Below are positions 19,401 to 27,938 of a DNA stretch of 64,000 nucleotides, piece by piece. Numbering within the stretch: position 1 is the stretch's first letter; every line of letters starts with the position of its first letter. A program made the position numbers and the translations under genes. This stretch comes from JAHEGP01 sp963792875 (GTDB lineage Bacteria > Pseudomonadota > Gammaproteobacteria > Pseudomonadales > JAHEGP01), in contig CAWBXV010000007.1 of assembly GCA_963792875.1 (NCBI GenBank), forward strand, positions 62,001-126,000, given 5' to 3'. The notes under the pieces were generated by a model. It saw nothing but the letters and a program-made list of their open reading frames with translations, was not told where the DNA came from and made no database searches.

Positions 19401-20046
19401 ATGCCTGCCCGCTCGCCAGATCGATCGCGATGCGGTCTTTCAGCGCCAGCGCATAGGCCTCCATGGGATCGAGGCTGCCGCTCACGTCCACCGCCAGACC
19501 GGGTCCGCGCGAGGTCAGCGTCTCCAGTACCAGGCCGTCATCGTCCCAGTGCGCCACCAGCTCCGCCCGGTCGATGACCAGCGGCGCGGCGTCGGGGGCC
19601 GCGACGATGGCCACGTCCACCAGCTCCAACTGCCGCAGGTCCAGGCGCAGCGGCGGCGTGAATTCGGGCAGCTCTATGGGAAACTGCAGCGGTGGCGGCG
19701 GGGGCTCCGGCGGGACCGGTTTACCGTCGTAGCGCAGGGACTGCAGGCTGATCTGGTTGACCAGCAGCTCCCGCTGCAGCAGGGCGCGCGGCGACCAGTC
19801 GAACACCAGCCGCCCCACGGCCACGTCGGCCATCGGCAGCGTGAGCCTGACGTCCTGCAGCACCAGGCGACCGAACAGATGGCCCTGCACCCCGGCGACG
19901 CCGAACGCACCGGGCGCCAGCGCCTGTGCCTGCCGCAGCGTCCAGGCCATGCCGGCGTCAGTGCCCAGCAACAGACCGGCGCCGCCCAGCAGCGCCGCCA
20001 CCAGCAGCAGCAGCGTCAGGCCCAGACCCAGCGCCAGCCGCCTCAC
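16417..20046 (-). CDS. tamB: translocation and assembly module inner-membrane protein TamB
   Basis: This 1209-residue protein starts with GTG in a GTGA overlap with the tamA stop codon. The frame is open further upstream, but the N-terminal helix (RRLALGLGLTLLLLVAALL) fits this start. After the anchor comes a very long region of repeated beta strands (DUF490/TamB), ending in the conserved C-terminal domain with TRSIDDVVVGVNALGTARKL, a MSENDRISYLVTGKP segment and the end LDLFYTVEIE. TamB spans the periplasm and works with the outer-membrane barrel TamA in insertion of certain outer-membrane proteins; it is also implicated in phospholipid transport. Length is close to E. coli TamB (1259). Confidence 0.93.
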   Translation of the reverse strand: MRRLALGLGLTLLLLVAALLGGAGLLLGTDAGMAWTLRQAQALAPGAFGVAGVQGHLFGRLVLQDVRLTLPMADVAVGRLVFDWSPRALLQRELLVNQISLQSLRYDGKPVPPEPPPPPLQFPIELPEFTPPLRLDLRQLELVDVAIVAAPDAAPLVIDRAELVAHWDDDGLVLETLTSRGPGLAVDVSGSLDPMEAYALALKDRIAIDLASGQALVIAGSIEGDRQRLTLAQALSGAAEASVGGSLDEPLVAPHWNLLLQLVELPGALLAEDLDVSLGGRLEASGDLASAQLAGSLATTGTAIDLAGLEAAVDLAADIAGQRLTVRQLQLTQRGRPLRLAIDGVVSAEQEIDLKGDWVALQWPLVSDAAVRSNKGRFAVTGALSDYRVTLNADVDGASVPASVWTASGRGNTTGLQLERLLGRLLEGEALVAGQMQWSPAVSWKVKAGLKHINPEAMAPGYRGDINLDLLSDGSMQGDSLQARVILERLAGSLLDQPLAGQGEIGYAPDRTAVQRLSIKVVDAELAADGSVGAQSDLKWSLRVPQLGHLLAGATGELFSDGRITGPQQAPRVVGQLRAGKLAYRTMGVDRLDADIDLDLGDSQRSNAAVHGADLRLGEEVVKRLELAFDGFIAKHRLEFSADHSQARLQLRMAGGYDGAQWSGLLQALDLASGPLGDWRLQRPVQLAFGPERAQAGLLCLLRADAHLCAEGEWQAVGAAKGRFDLAELPLAWFKPLFPEGIQQVTGILSARGEVSQAKASLQGRATAKVTPGEVLFTDAHVTERLAHSGAELQFVAAGQAADATFKAGIGTGRVKADVRLPDLLRVKDPKQARLQGKLGIDVPDLAFLPLLVPQIDTADGNLRGNFDLGGSLGQPDIRGTGRLALARFDVPEAGFQLSDSHADVKVADQRLNLDGRLVSGGAIDLRARMELDAGKGWPLTMSVVGDRFVAVDLPTLQIVVSPDLKIDKGSEGLALTGQVLIPSAEVLVRDLPAGARSASSDVVVLRDDAAAQAPVEAMPVNTAIKLVLGDKVHIAALGLDGFLRGEFAVRAKPGKPLRATGDVRIDEGTFRAFSQDLEIERALFSFTNSPIDNPGINVRATRSIDDVVVGVNALGTARKLNVTTFSTPGMSENDRISYLVTGKPASEGAKLSLNRQLAKNLSVGVSLDTNTGERAFVTRYRILRTLYTEVSSSAISSTLDLFYTVEIE

Positions 20047-21845
20047 AACGCCGCCCCGAAGCCGAGGTGGAGCATGACATCGCCAAGCTGGACATCGCTC
20101 TCGCTGACCGGCCAGCCCAGGTCGACCTTGAGGCTGCCGACACCCGAGAGCCAGCGAAAGCCGAAACCGGCCCCGACATTGAGCTTCTCCCAGGTGTCGT
20201 TGTAGGCATTGCCGGCATCGACGAAGCCGGCAACCACCCACTGCGGCTTGACGCGGTGGTCGTACTCGGTGCTGAAGAGCAGCATATTCTTGCCGCCGAT
20301 GACATTGCCGTTGTCGTCCTCGGGGCCCAGCGACTTATAGGCATAGCCGCGCACGCTGCTGTCCCCCCCCACAAAATACCGCAGCGAGGTGGGAAAGCTC
20401 TCGAAAAACTCGACGGCGCTGGCGCCGGCCTCACCGTGCAGCCGGATGCGTCCGTTGGCGCCCACCGGCACCAGGTACTTGGCGGCCACCGTCAGCTGGG
20501 CATAACTGGTGTCTGACAGCACCGCCGAGCTGGCGCCGCGCAGGTCAACGCTCACATGCCGGCCCCGCTGCGGGAACGGCACCCGCTGCGGATCCGTGTA
20601 GCGCGCGCCGGCGCCGATGGAGAACAGGCGGGTCGTCACGGTGGGTTCACCACCGACCTGATAGTCCTCGCCGCGCCATTCGAGAAAGGTCTTGAAAAAT
20701 CGGCTGTCATCGATACTGCGGCGGATAAAGGCGAATTCACCGTTCACCGTGTTGCGCCGGGTATCGGAGGTCTCTTCATATTCGTACAGGGCGGAGGGTG
20801 ACAGGCGGTCGGTGAGCGGTTTCCACACCGGCATGTAGTAGGCACCCTGCAGCGTCCGGCGCACCGGCGACAGGCGGAAGAACACCTCCGAGTGATGGCC
20901 GGCGCGGTTGATCCGGCGGTGCGTCCAGCGCCCCGACACGCGCGGCCCGACGTCGGTCTCGTAGCCGACGCCGAAGGAGAAGCGGTTGCGCTTGCTGGGC
21001 TGCAGCGTCACGTCCAGCGGCACCAGGCCATCCTCGGCCTGATCGAAATGAGGCTCCACGGTGACTACCGCTGCCCAGTCGGTCAGCTGCAGGCCCTGCT
21101 GCAACGTGAGCACATCCTCGTCATTGTAGGGTTCGCCCAGGCGCAGGGTGTTGAATTTGTCTACCAGATCCGGCTTGAGAATGTCCTGGTGAAAGCTCAC
21201 CTCGCCGAAATAGAAGCGGGGCCCGGTATCGATGTGCAGTGTCACGGTAGCAGCATCGGCCTTGGGGTCGACCGTCACGCGCGCCACCGCGGCGCTGGCC
21301 TGGACGTAACCCAGCCCGGACGCCGCCACCACGAGGGCCGCCTTGCCCTCTTCATAGCGCTGATGGTCCAGGACATCGCCGTTCTTCAGGGGAAACGCCG
21401 CGATCGCCGCCTGCAGGCGTTCCACCCCCGCCCCCGGGCCCACAAAGCGCAGGTCCACCGACAGCACCCGCACGGGGTCGCCAGGTACGATGCGATAGGT
21501 GGCCTGCCACTTGTCGCCGACCTGCTTGAGGTCGCCCTCCACCGCCGCGTGGTAGTAGCCGAAGGGCTCCAGCGCCGCCCGGATCTCGTTCGGCGCATCG
21601 CCGTGCAGAATGCGCACCCAGCGGTCCGTCAGGGTCTTGTCGGCCTTGCGCTGTTCCAGGCTGAGGTGGGCGCGGACATTGGCCAGCAGCTCGCCCTCGA
21701 CGCCCTCGATCTGCACGGTGACGAGGTTGTTGAGGCCGTCGAGCCGCGCGGCGAGAGGTCCCTGCGCATAGCCCAGCGCCGGCAGCAGCAGGCCAGCCAG
21801 CAACATCGCCCAGACCAGGGCGCCTGCCCGGCCGCAGTGCCGCAC
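20043..21845 (-). CDS. tamA: outer-membrane assembly factor TamA (Omp85 family)
   Basis: This encodes 600 residues from a GTG start; an ATG at 21806 right before the hydrophobic core of the signal peptide (MLLAGLLLPALGYAQ) is an alternative start, giving 587 residues, near the E. coli length of 577. Three POTRA domains occupy about residues 40-290, followed by a 16-strand barrel. The Omp85 signature is present: YFVGGDSSVRGYAYKSLG near residue 500, carrying the conserved VRGY element of loop 6, and the C-terminus VMLHLGFGAAL. It is coupled to tamB by a 4-bp overlap. The frame is open upstream to 22028, but that part looks non-coding. Confidence 0.93.
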   Translation of the reverse strand: MRHCGRAGALVWAMLLAGLLLPALGYAQGPLAARLDGLNNLVTVQIEGVEGELLANVRAHLSLEQRKADKTLTDRWVRILHGDAPNEIRAALEPFGYYHAAVEGDLKQVGDKWQATYRIVPGDPVRVLSVDLRFVGPGAGVERLQAAIAAFPLKNGDVLDHQRYEEGKAALVVAASGLGYVQASAAVARVTVDPKADAATVTLHIDTGPRFYFGEVSFHQDILKPDLVDKFNTLRLGEPYNDEDVLTLQQGLQLTDWAAVVTVEPHFDQAEDGLVPLDVTLQPSKRNRFSFGVGYETDVGPRVSGRWTHRRINRAGHHSEVFFRLSPVRRTLQGAYYMPVWKPLTDRLSPSALYEYEETSDTRRNTVNGEFAFIRRSIDDSRFFKTFLEWRGEDYQVGGEPTVTTRLFSIGAGARYTDPQRVPFPQRGRHVSVDLRGASSAVLSDTSYAQLTVAAKYLVPVGANGRIRLHGEAGASAVEFFESFPTSLRYFVGGDSSVRGYAYKSLGPEDDNGNVIGGKNMLLFSTEYDHRVKPQWVVAGFVDAGNAYNDTWEKLNVGAGFGFRWLSGVGSLKVDLGWPVSESDVQLGDVMLHLGFGAAL

Positions 21846-22167
21846 TAGCCGCGCACTCCGGCGCCAGCCGCCAGCCGGCCAAACCGCGACGACGACCGGC
21901 CGCACTGCCGGGACCCTGCGCGTTGCGCGGGCACCCGGGATTTGGCAACAGACATGGTGGAAAACCTCGCTACCTGGACAGCAACCCAACCGGCCGCAGC
22001 GCGCTTCAGCGCCCCGACCAACCATCACGACCGTCGCGGCCGCCCCTGGCGTGCCGCAGCCCTCTTCTGGCGTGGCGACACGCCGCCCCGCTCACTCCCT
22101 CAAGCAGACGATTATACCGGCAGACCGACCCGAGGTAACCCCCTCACCCGGGGCACTCGCCGCCGCG
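21846..22167. other. intergenic region upstream of tamA
   Basis: About 320 bp between the tamA start and the end of the small K+ channel gene. It probably holds the tamAB promoter. I see no convincing -35/-10 pair, terminator or small gene. Confidence 0.4.
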
Positions 22168-22587
22168 CTAGCCCCGGCGGTAGACCCGCTGGACGAACGC
22201 GAACAACAGCGCTGTGGTCCAGCCGAACATCATGATGCCGTTGGCGGCCTCCAGCGCCGACAGCATCTGCCAGCGCGGATCGAGGGTAATGTCGCCATAG
22301 CCCAGCGTCGTGAAGGTCACCATGGAGAAATAGAGGGCGGTGTCAAAATCCGCGAAGGCGCCCAGCTGCCTATAGGCGAGAGCCCAGATCACCGCCTCCA
22401 GCAGGGACGTGAGGCTCAGCATCAGCACCAGCGCGCACACGGTGGCCTCGCGCACCAGGCGGCGGTTCCGGTCCCAGCGATCGACATGCAGGATCAGCAG
22501 CGCCTTGAATCCGGCCAGCATGCTCAGCGCGTGTATGAACGTAGTGACCAGGCCCAGCATCAGACCGATGGCGATTATCGACAACAT
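22168..22587 (-). CDS. small two-helix potassium channel (Ion_trans_2)
   Basis: This 139-residue membrane protein has an N-terminal hydrophobic helix, a charged middle segment (VDRWDRNRRLVREA), another helix, then the pore loop YFSMVTFTTLGYGDITL containing the K+ selectivity filter TLGYGD, and a last helix (GIMMFGWTTALLFAFV). This is the usual pattern of short bacterial channels of the Kch/Ion_trans_2 type without a cytoplasmic RCK domain. GGAG lies nine bases before the ATG. It sits alone between the tamA promoter region and a small hypothetical gene. Confidence 0.85.
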   Translation of the reverse strand: MLSIIAIGLMLGLVTTFIHALSMLAGFKALLILHVDRWDRNRRLVREATVCALVLMLSLTSLLEAVIWALAYRQLGAFADFDTALYFSMVTFTTLGYGDITLDPRWQMLSALEAANGIMMFGWTTALLFAFVQRVYRRG

Positions 22588-22635
22588 AGCGGACTGCTCC
22601 CCGTGTTATTCCAGCACGGCCGCCCGGCGGGGCCG

Positions 22636-22941
22636 CTACCAGGGCAGCGGGTCGCACAGCACGGCGTGGGCGTAGCTCAGCAGGCCGGCGATCGACGCGC
22701 TCAAGGCCCCGCCCCTGGCGTCACTGTCGACGCTGGCCACGACCAGGTCGTCGCGCGGACCGCGCACCTGCAGCGACCAGCCCCGCCGCCGGCGCCCCCT
22801 CCCCTGCGCGATGCAGAGCCGGCCGCCCAGGCTCTCGATCTCGCGGCCGCGGCGATGCACCGCGGCCGGCACATCGATGCTCACGACGCCGGGCCCGTCC
22901 AGAAAATCGAACTGCAGGGATTTGACGACAGGCCCGCTCAT
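22636..22941 (-). CDS. hypothetical protein, 101 aa
   Basis: A small frame starting MSGPVVKSLQFDFLDG. A second ATG two codons upstream is also in frame. It shows an amphipathic beta pattern (SLQFDFLDGPGVVSIDVP), a very basic stretch RGRRRRGW near residue 50, and a C-terminal helix. The GGGGG upstream could act as a weak ribosome-binding site. I do not recognise a family. The codon pattern is compatible with coding, but in DNA this GC-rich the evidence is modest. It lies on the same strand, just after the agmatinase gene. Confidence 0.4.
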   Translation of the reverse strand: MSGPVVKSLQFDFLDGPGVVSIDVPAAVHRRGREIESLGGRLCIAQGRGRRRRGWSLQVRGPRDDLVVASVDSDARGGALSASIAGLLSYAHAVLCDPLPW

Positions 22942-22989
22942 CTGCAACCCCCGAGCTCACCCGGGCCGCCGCTGCCGCCATCGGCGCGG

Positions 22990-23883
22990 CTAGGCGGACG
23001 CCTGCGCCGCGGGCGCGCTGCGCTGCACGATGCCCATCATCTTGTAGCACAACAGCGCCGCCGCAAAATCGTAGGCGTGGAATCCCTCGATGGGCGCGAA
23101 CTCCATGATATCGAAGCCGACGATGCGGCGCTGCCGCGCCACCGATTCGAACAGCGCCAGCGTCTGGTACCAGCCCAGGCCGCCCGGCACCGGGGTGCCG
23201 GTGGAGGGGAACACCGAGGGGTCCATGCCGTCGATATCCAGCGTGAAAAACACATTGTCGGGAAAATCATCGGGCAGCGCGATAGCGGAGACGCCCCTGA
23301 CTACCAGCTCCTCGGCATCCTGAAAGCGCACCCCGTAGTGCTCGCGCGCGGCCCGCTCCTCTTCACAGAAGGCGCGGATGCCGAGCTGGTACAGCGGCAC
23401 GCCCCGGTCGACGATGCGCCGCATCACCGATGCGTGGCTCAGCGGGTCACCCTCGTAGGCGTCGCGCAGGTCGGCGTGGGCGTCGATCTGCACCACGCCG
23501 AGATTGTCGACGCCGGCGCGCAGCATGCCCTCGATGACCCCAAAGGTGACCGTGTGTTCGCCGCCCAGCACGACGGGCATGGCCCCCGCCGCGACGATGG
23601 CCTGCGTGGCCTGGGCGATGTTCTCGATCACCTGCTCCGGGTCGGGCGTGCAGTCCACCGGCGGGCAGGTGTGGATGCCGAGGTCCGCCGGCCGGCTCCT
23701 GCCGTCCCACAACTCCAGCTGCCACGAGGCCGCCAGAATGGCGGCTGGCCCCAGGCGCGTGCCGCCACCGTAGGACACGGTCTTCTCCAGCGGCACCGGC
23801 AGCACGTGGAAGGCCGCGCGCCCGGCAGGGCTGGCGGCGATCTCCGAGCCCAGGAACGCCGGGTATTCAAGAGTCGATGGCAT
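22990..23883 (-). CDS. speB: agmatinase (arginase/ureohydrolase family)
   Basis: This 297-residue enzyme would convert agmatine to putrescine and urea using a binuclear Mn centre. All metal ligands are visible: GGEH (H110), DAHAD (D134, H136, D138) and DIDGMDPS (D216, D218). The loop SYGGGTRLGP near residue 40 is also typical. It sits 12 bp downstream of the carboxynorspermidine decarboxylase gene and is the last of three polyamine genes on this strand. Guanidinobutyrase or another ureohydrolase cannot be excluded, but the neighbours favour agmatine. Confidence 0.9.
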   Translation of the reverse strand: MPSTLEYPAFLGSEIAASPAGRAAFHVLPVPLEKTVSYGGGTRLGPAAILAASWQLELWDGRSRPADLGIHTCPPVDCTPDPEQVIENIAQATQAIVAAGAMPVVLGGEHTVTFGVIEGMLRAGVDNLGVVQIDAHADLRDAYEGDPLSHASVMRRIVDRGVPLYQLGIRAFCEEERAAREHYGVRFQDAEELVVRGVSAIALPDDFPDNVFFTLDIDGMDPSVFPSTGTPVPGGLGWYQTLALFESVARQRRIVGFDIMEFAPIEGFHAYDFAAALLCYKMMGIVQRSAPAAQASA

Positions 23884-23895
23884 AGCGTTCTCCCA

Positions 23896-25077
<1,182 letters not shown>

Positions 25078-25081
25078 GAGG

Positions 25082-26290
25082 CTAATCCAGCGTGAACTCG
25101 TCGAGTTCGATCACCTTCCACGGCAGGCCGTACTGGTTCATCGCCTCCATGAAGGGGTCGGGATCGAACTGCTCGACGTTCCAGACGCCCGCCCGCTGCC
25201 AGTGCCGGTCGAGCATCATCTTGGCGCCGATCATCGCCGGCACGCCGGTGGTGTAGGAGATGGCCTGCGAGGCGACCTCGCGATAGCACTCCTGATGATC
25301 GCAGATCTGGTAGCAGTAGATGATCTTCTCTGCGCCGTCCTTCAACCCCCGCACGACGCAGCCGATGCAGGTCTTGCCGCGGGTGCGCGGCCCCAGCGTG
25401 GACGGGTCGGGCAGCAGCCGGGCCAGAAACTGGATCGGCACGATCTGCTGGCCGTTGAACTCCACCGGCTCGATGCCGGTCATGCCGACGTTCTCCAGCA
25501 CTTCGAGGTGCTTGAGGTAGTTGTCGGAAAAGCTCATCCAGAACTGCGCGCGCCTGAGCGTGGGAAAGTGCTTGCTCAGGGACTCCAGCTCCTCGTGGTA
25601 CATGCGGTAGATGTTGTACTCGCCCACGCCCTCGGGGCAGGTGAAGCGCGCCTTTTTGCTCATCGGCGGCGTAGTGACGAACTGCCCGTCCTCCCAGTGG
25701 CGACACTCGGCCGACACCTCGCGGATATTGATTTCGGGATTGAAGTTGGTGGCAAAGGGGTAGCCGTGATCGCCGCCGTTGACATCGATGATGTCCAGCG
25801 TGTGGATCTCATCCAGGTAGTGCTTGGCGATATAGGCGGTGAACACGTTGGTGGCGCCGGGGTCGAAGCCGCTGCCCAGCAGCGCCGTCAGGCCCGCCTG
25901 CTGGAACCGCTCGTGGTAGGCCCACTGCCACTTGTACTCGAATCTGGCCGTGTCCAGCGGCTCGTAGTTGGCGGTGTCCAGGTAGTCGACGCCGTGCGCC
26001 AGGCACGCGTCCATGATGGTGAGGTCCTGATAGGGCAGCGCCACATTGATCACCAGCTGCGGCTGGTGCGCTTGCAGCAGCGCCACCAGCGCCGGCACGT
26101 CGTCGGCGTCGACCTGCGCCACGGCGATGGCGCGCCCCGTCTTGTCCCTGACGCTGGCGGCGATGAGCTCGCACTTGCCGAGCGTGCGGCTGGCCAGCAC
26201 GATGTCGCTGAAGACTTCGGGCAGCTGCGCGCACTTGTGGGCCACCACGCTGCCGACGCCGCCGGCGCCGATGATCATAACTCTGGACAT
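25082..26290 (-). CDS. carboxynorspermidine/carboxyspermidine dehydrogenase (saccharopine-dehydrogenase family)
   Basis: This 402-residue protein has its start at MSRVMIIGAGGVGS, with AGGAG nine bases upstream; a longer open frame to 26332 lacks support. The Rossmann motif GAGGVGS begins at residue 8. Other family blocks are LVINVALPYQDLTIMDACL, GVDYLDTANYE and LLGSGFDPGATNVFTAY. The enzyme condenses a diamine (putrescine or diaminopropane) with aspartate semialdehyde using NADPH. Together with NspC this is the alternative spermidine route that does not need decarboxylated S-adenosylmethionine. The agmatinase in the same cluster would supply putrescine, which favours spermidine as the product here. 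Confidence 0.92.
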   Translation of the reverse strand: MSRVMIIGAGGVGSVVAHKCAQLPEVFSDIVLASRTLGKCELIAASVRDKTGRAIAVAQVDADDVPALVALLQAHQPQLVINVALPYQDLTIMDACLAHGVDYLDTANYEPLDTARFEYKWQWAYHERFQQAGLTALLGSGFDPGATNVFTAYIAKHYLDEIHTLDIIDVNGGDHGYPFATNFNPEINIREVSAECRHWEDGQFVTTPPMSKKARFTCPEGVGEYNIYRMYHEELESLSKHFPTLRRAQFWMSFSDNYLKHLEVLENVGMTGIEPVEFNGQQIVPIQFLARLLPDPSTLGPRTRGKTCIGCVVRGLKDGAEKIIYCYQICDHQECYREVASQAISYTTGVPAMIGAKMMLDRHWQRAGVWNVEQFDPDPFMEAMNQYGLPWKVIELDEFTLD

Positions 26291-26371
26291 GACAGTTGTA
26301 CTCCTGAATGGTACGGGGCGCCCGCCAGCCAACCCGGCAGGGCCATGGACGGACGCGCCAGCGGCCGGCTG

Positions 26372-26537
26372 CTAGTTACAGGCGATCTGGGCCTGCGCGA
26401 GAATGTCCTGGTTCACATTCTGCATCCAGATGTTGGCATTGGGATGAATCTGCCGCACGCCATTTTTTTCCCGGTAGTTGAGCTTGGTGCTGGTCGGATA
26501 GTCGACATCAAAGGAAATGTCTCACCCGGTTGTTCAT
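26372..26537 (-). pseudogene. small ORF with +1 frame interruption at CTT-TGA, upstream of the polyamine genes
   Basis: An ATG at 26537 follows a strong AGGAG (9-base spacing) but meets TGA after nine codons (MNNRVRHFL). The +1 frame then reads protein-like sequence to a TAG at 26372: DVDYPTSTKLNYREKNG, then VRQIHPNANIWMQNVNQD and ILAQAQIACN. The total span of 166 bases is exactly one more than a whole number of codons. Either a single base was inserted, or the ribosome shifts +1 at CTT TGA, the same codon pair as the bacterial release-factor-2 shift site. I know no family for the peptide. It lies 81 bp upstream of the carboxynorspermidine dehydrogenase on the same strand. Confidence 0.45.
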
Positions 26538-26651
26538 GCTTTGTTACTCCTCAACCCAGCGTAACTGCCGAGGCGCGCGGCGACGACCCTTCGCGCCGGC
26601 AACAGGCGCATTAAACGTGAAGACCTGCCGCCTGTCCACGCCGGCAGCAGT

Positions 26652-26667
26652 CGGCATTGTAATGCCG
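26652..26667. repeat. inverted repeat in the divergent intergenic region
   Basis: CGGCATT-GT-AATGCCG forms a perfect 7-bp inverted repeat with a 2-base centre. It lies in the 290-bp gap between the polyamine cluster (minus strand) and the cytochrome c gene (plus strand). It could be an operator or a small hairpin; no T-run follows. Nothing else recognisable is seen in this gap. Confidence 0.35.
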
Positions 26668-26825
26668 GGCAGCCGGCATGGGAATGCGCCGCGCCCGGCG
26701 ACCGCTGCAACGCCCCCCGCACCGATGGCAGCGGATGCCGGCGCTATGCCATACTGCCGTGGCGCTCAGCGCCGCTTCGCGCTGCGCCGTGATCGATGTC
26801 ATCACCCTCTTTGAGTTCCGACCGC

Positions 26826-27320
26826 ATGAACAGACATGGCAAGTCCTCCGCACCGATCATCGCGCTGCTGCTGGCCCTCGGCGGCCTGCAGCCGGCCCCG
26901 AGTCACGCCGAACCCGACGCCGCCACCGCGCGGGGCAGATACCTGGTCCAGATCGCCGGCTGCAACGACTGCCACACGCCCGGCTACCTCCTGGCGGAGG
27001 GCAAGGTCCCCGAAGCCCTGTGGCTAACCGGCTCCGATTTCGGCTGGCGCGGCCCGTGGGGCACCACCTACGCCACCAACCTGCGCAACCGCCTGCAGGA
27101 GTTCAGCCAGGACCAGTGGCTCGATTACGCCCGGCAGCTGCACGCCAGGCCTCCCATGCCCTGGTTCATGCTCAACCAGATGAAGACCGAAGACCTCGCG
27201 GCCATCTACGCCTACGTCCGCCACCTGGGACCGGCCGGCACCGCCGCGCCGGCCTACCTGCCGCCGGACGTCGAGCCGCCGCCGCCGTACGCCTCCTTCC
27301 CGCCGCCGCCTCCGCAGTGA
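26826..27320 (+). CDS. exported mono-heme cytochrome c
   Basis: This 164-residue protein uses the ATG (MNRHGKSSAPI) directly before the signal peptide (IALLLALGGLQPAPSHA); an upstream in-frame ATG at 26796 is less likely. The single heme-attachment motif is CNDCH at residues 46-50 within GRYLVQIAGCNDCHTPGYL. A Met in PMPWFMLNQMKTEDLAAIYAYVR is the probable axial ligand, followed by the usual C-terminal helix. The tail is unusually Pro-rich (VEPPPPYASFPPPPPQ). It resembles the small c-type cytochromes of periplasmic dehydrogenases, but no dehydrogenase is adjacent. Confidence 0.87.
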   Translation: MNRHGKSSAPIIALLLALGGLQPAPSHAEPDAATARGRYLVQIAGCNDCHTPGYLLAEGKVPEALWLTGSDFGWRGPWGTTYATNLRNRLQEFSQDQWLDYARQLHARPPMPWFMLNQMKTEDLAAIYAYVRHLGPAGTAAPAYLPPDVEPPPPYASFPPPPPQ

Positions 27321-27812
27321 ACCGGCCGCATGGCGCCGTGCCGGGGCGCGAGCCGCACCACCGGCCCGGCGTTTTTCCATGGAAGCGGAACATCCGCTCG
27401 CCTGACGATGCGACGCCGGCAGGCCGTATCACCGCGAAGCCCAGGCGTCGGACGTGTAAAGATAACCGACACGCCCCGAAAGCCCGCCAGATCGCATCGC
27501 CGCCAACCCATACCGGCAGCGCGTCGCTCGCGCCGCGCCGCGCCGCCGGGCGCCCTAACGACCTCTGGCCCACCGGCCGCCGCAGAACACCTCGGCCCAG
27601 CGCATGGGGCAACCGGGCAGGTTGTGCACGTGCAACGCCATTACTACCGCAGCGCATCCGAAGACGGCACCGGCTACACCCGCGACGCCCCTCATGCGTC
27701 CGCCGCACAGGCCTGCAGCTGTGTCGATTTTTTTTACACTCAAGCATCTCCCGGGTCCGCTTCGCTGGGCGCATCGGCTTGTAAGCGTTTGATTTAATTA
27801 TGATGTTATTTA
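27321..27812. other. long intergenic region before the PEP-CTERM gene
   Basis: Nearly 500 bp with no convincing gene. It changes from GC-rich to markedly AT-rich after about 27725 (TTTTTTTT and then TTTAATTATGATGTTATTTATT). Activator sites for the sigma-54 promoter that follows would be expected here. A 62-codon frame on the minus strand (27555-27743) with one hydrophobic segment is possible but weak. Confidence 0.4.
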
Positions 27813-27829
27813 TTGGCATGACTATTGCT
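27813..27829 (+). promoter_or_regulatory. sigma-54 (RpoN) -24/-12 promoter
   Basis: TTGGCATG-ACTA-TTGCT matches the consensus YTGGCACG-N4-TTGCW at all positions but one. The invariant GG (27815-27816) and GC (27827-27828) are separated by exactly 10 bases. Transcription would start near 27840, about 100 bases before the PEP-CTERM start codon. It lies in an AT-rich tract, in contrast with the rest of the window. RpoN control together with the PrsK/PrsR regulators is known for PEP-CTERM/exosortase systems. Confidence 0.72.
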
Positions 27830-27938
27830 GATTTTTTCATAAAAAATGGCGTTCTCTTGTGGTCGCAGAGAACGCAGGCAGTTCAGGCGCTGCCACACGC
27901 GCCTCTGGAGCACACACCGTAAAATGAGGATTGACAAC

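Noticed and set aside
17341..20205. Open frame of about 950 codons on the plus strand opposite tamB
   Set aside because: tamB on the other strand has clear family structure. Long antisense frames are expected at this GC content, and the plus-strand product is low-complexity Gln/Arg/Ala-rich sequence with no family features.
27555..27743. A 62-codon minus-strand frame with one hydrophobic helix
   Set aside because: No ribosome-binding site or recognised family; it lies in an intergenic region upstream of the sigma-54 promoter. Possible but not supportable.
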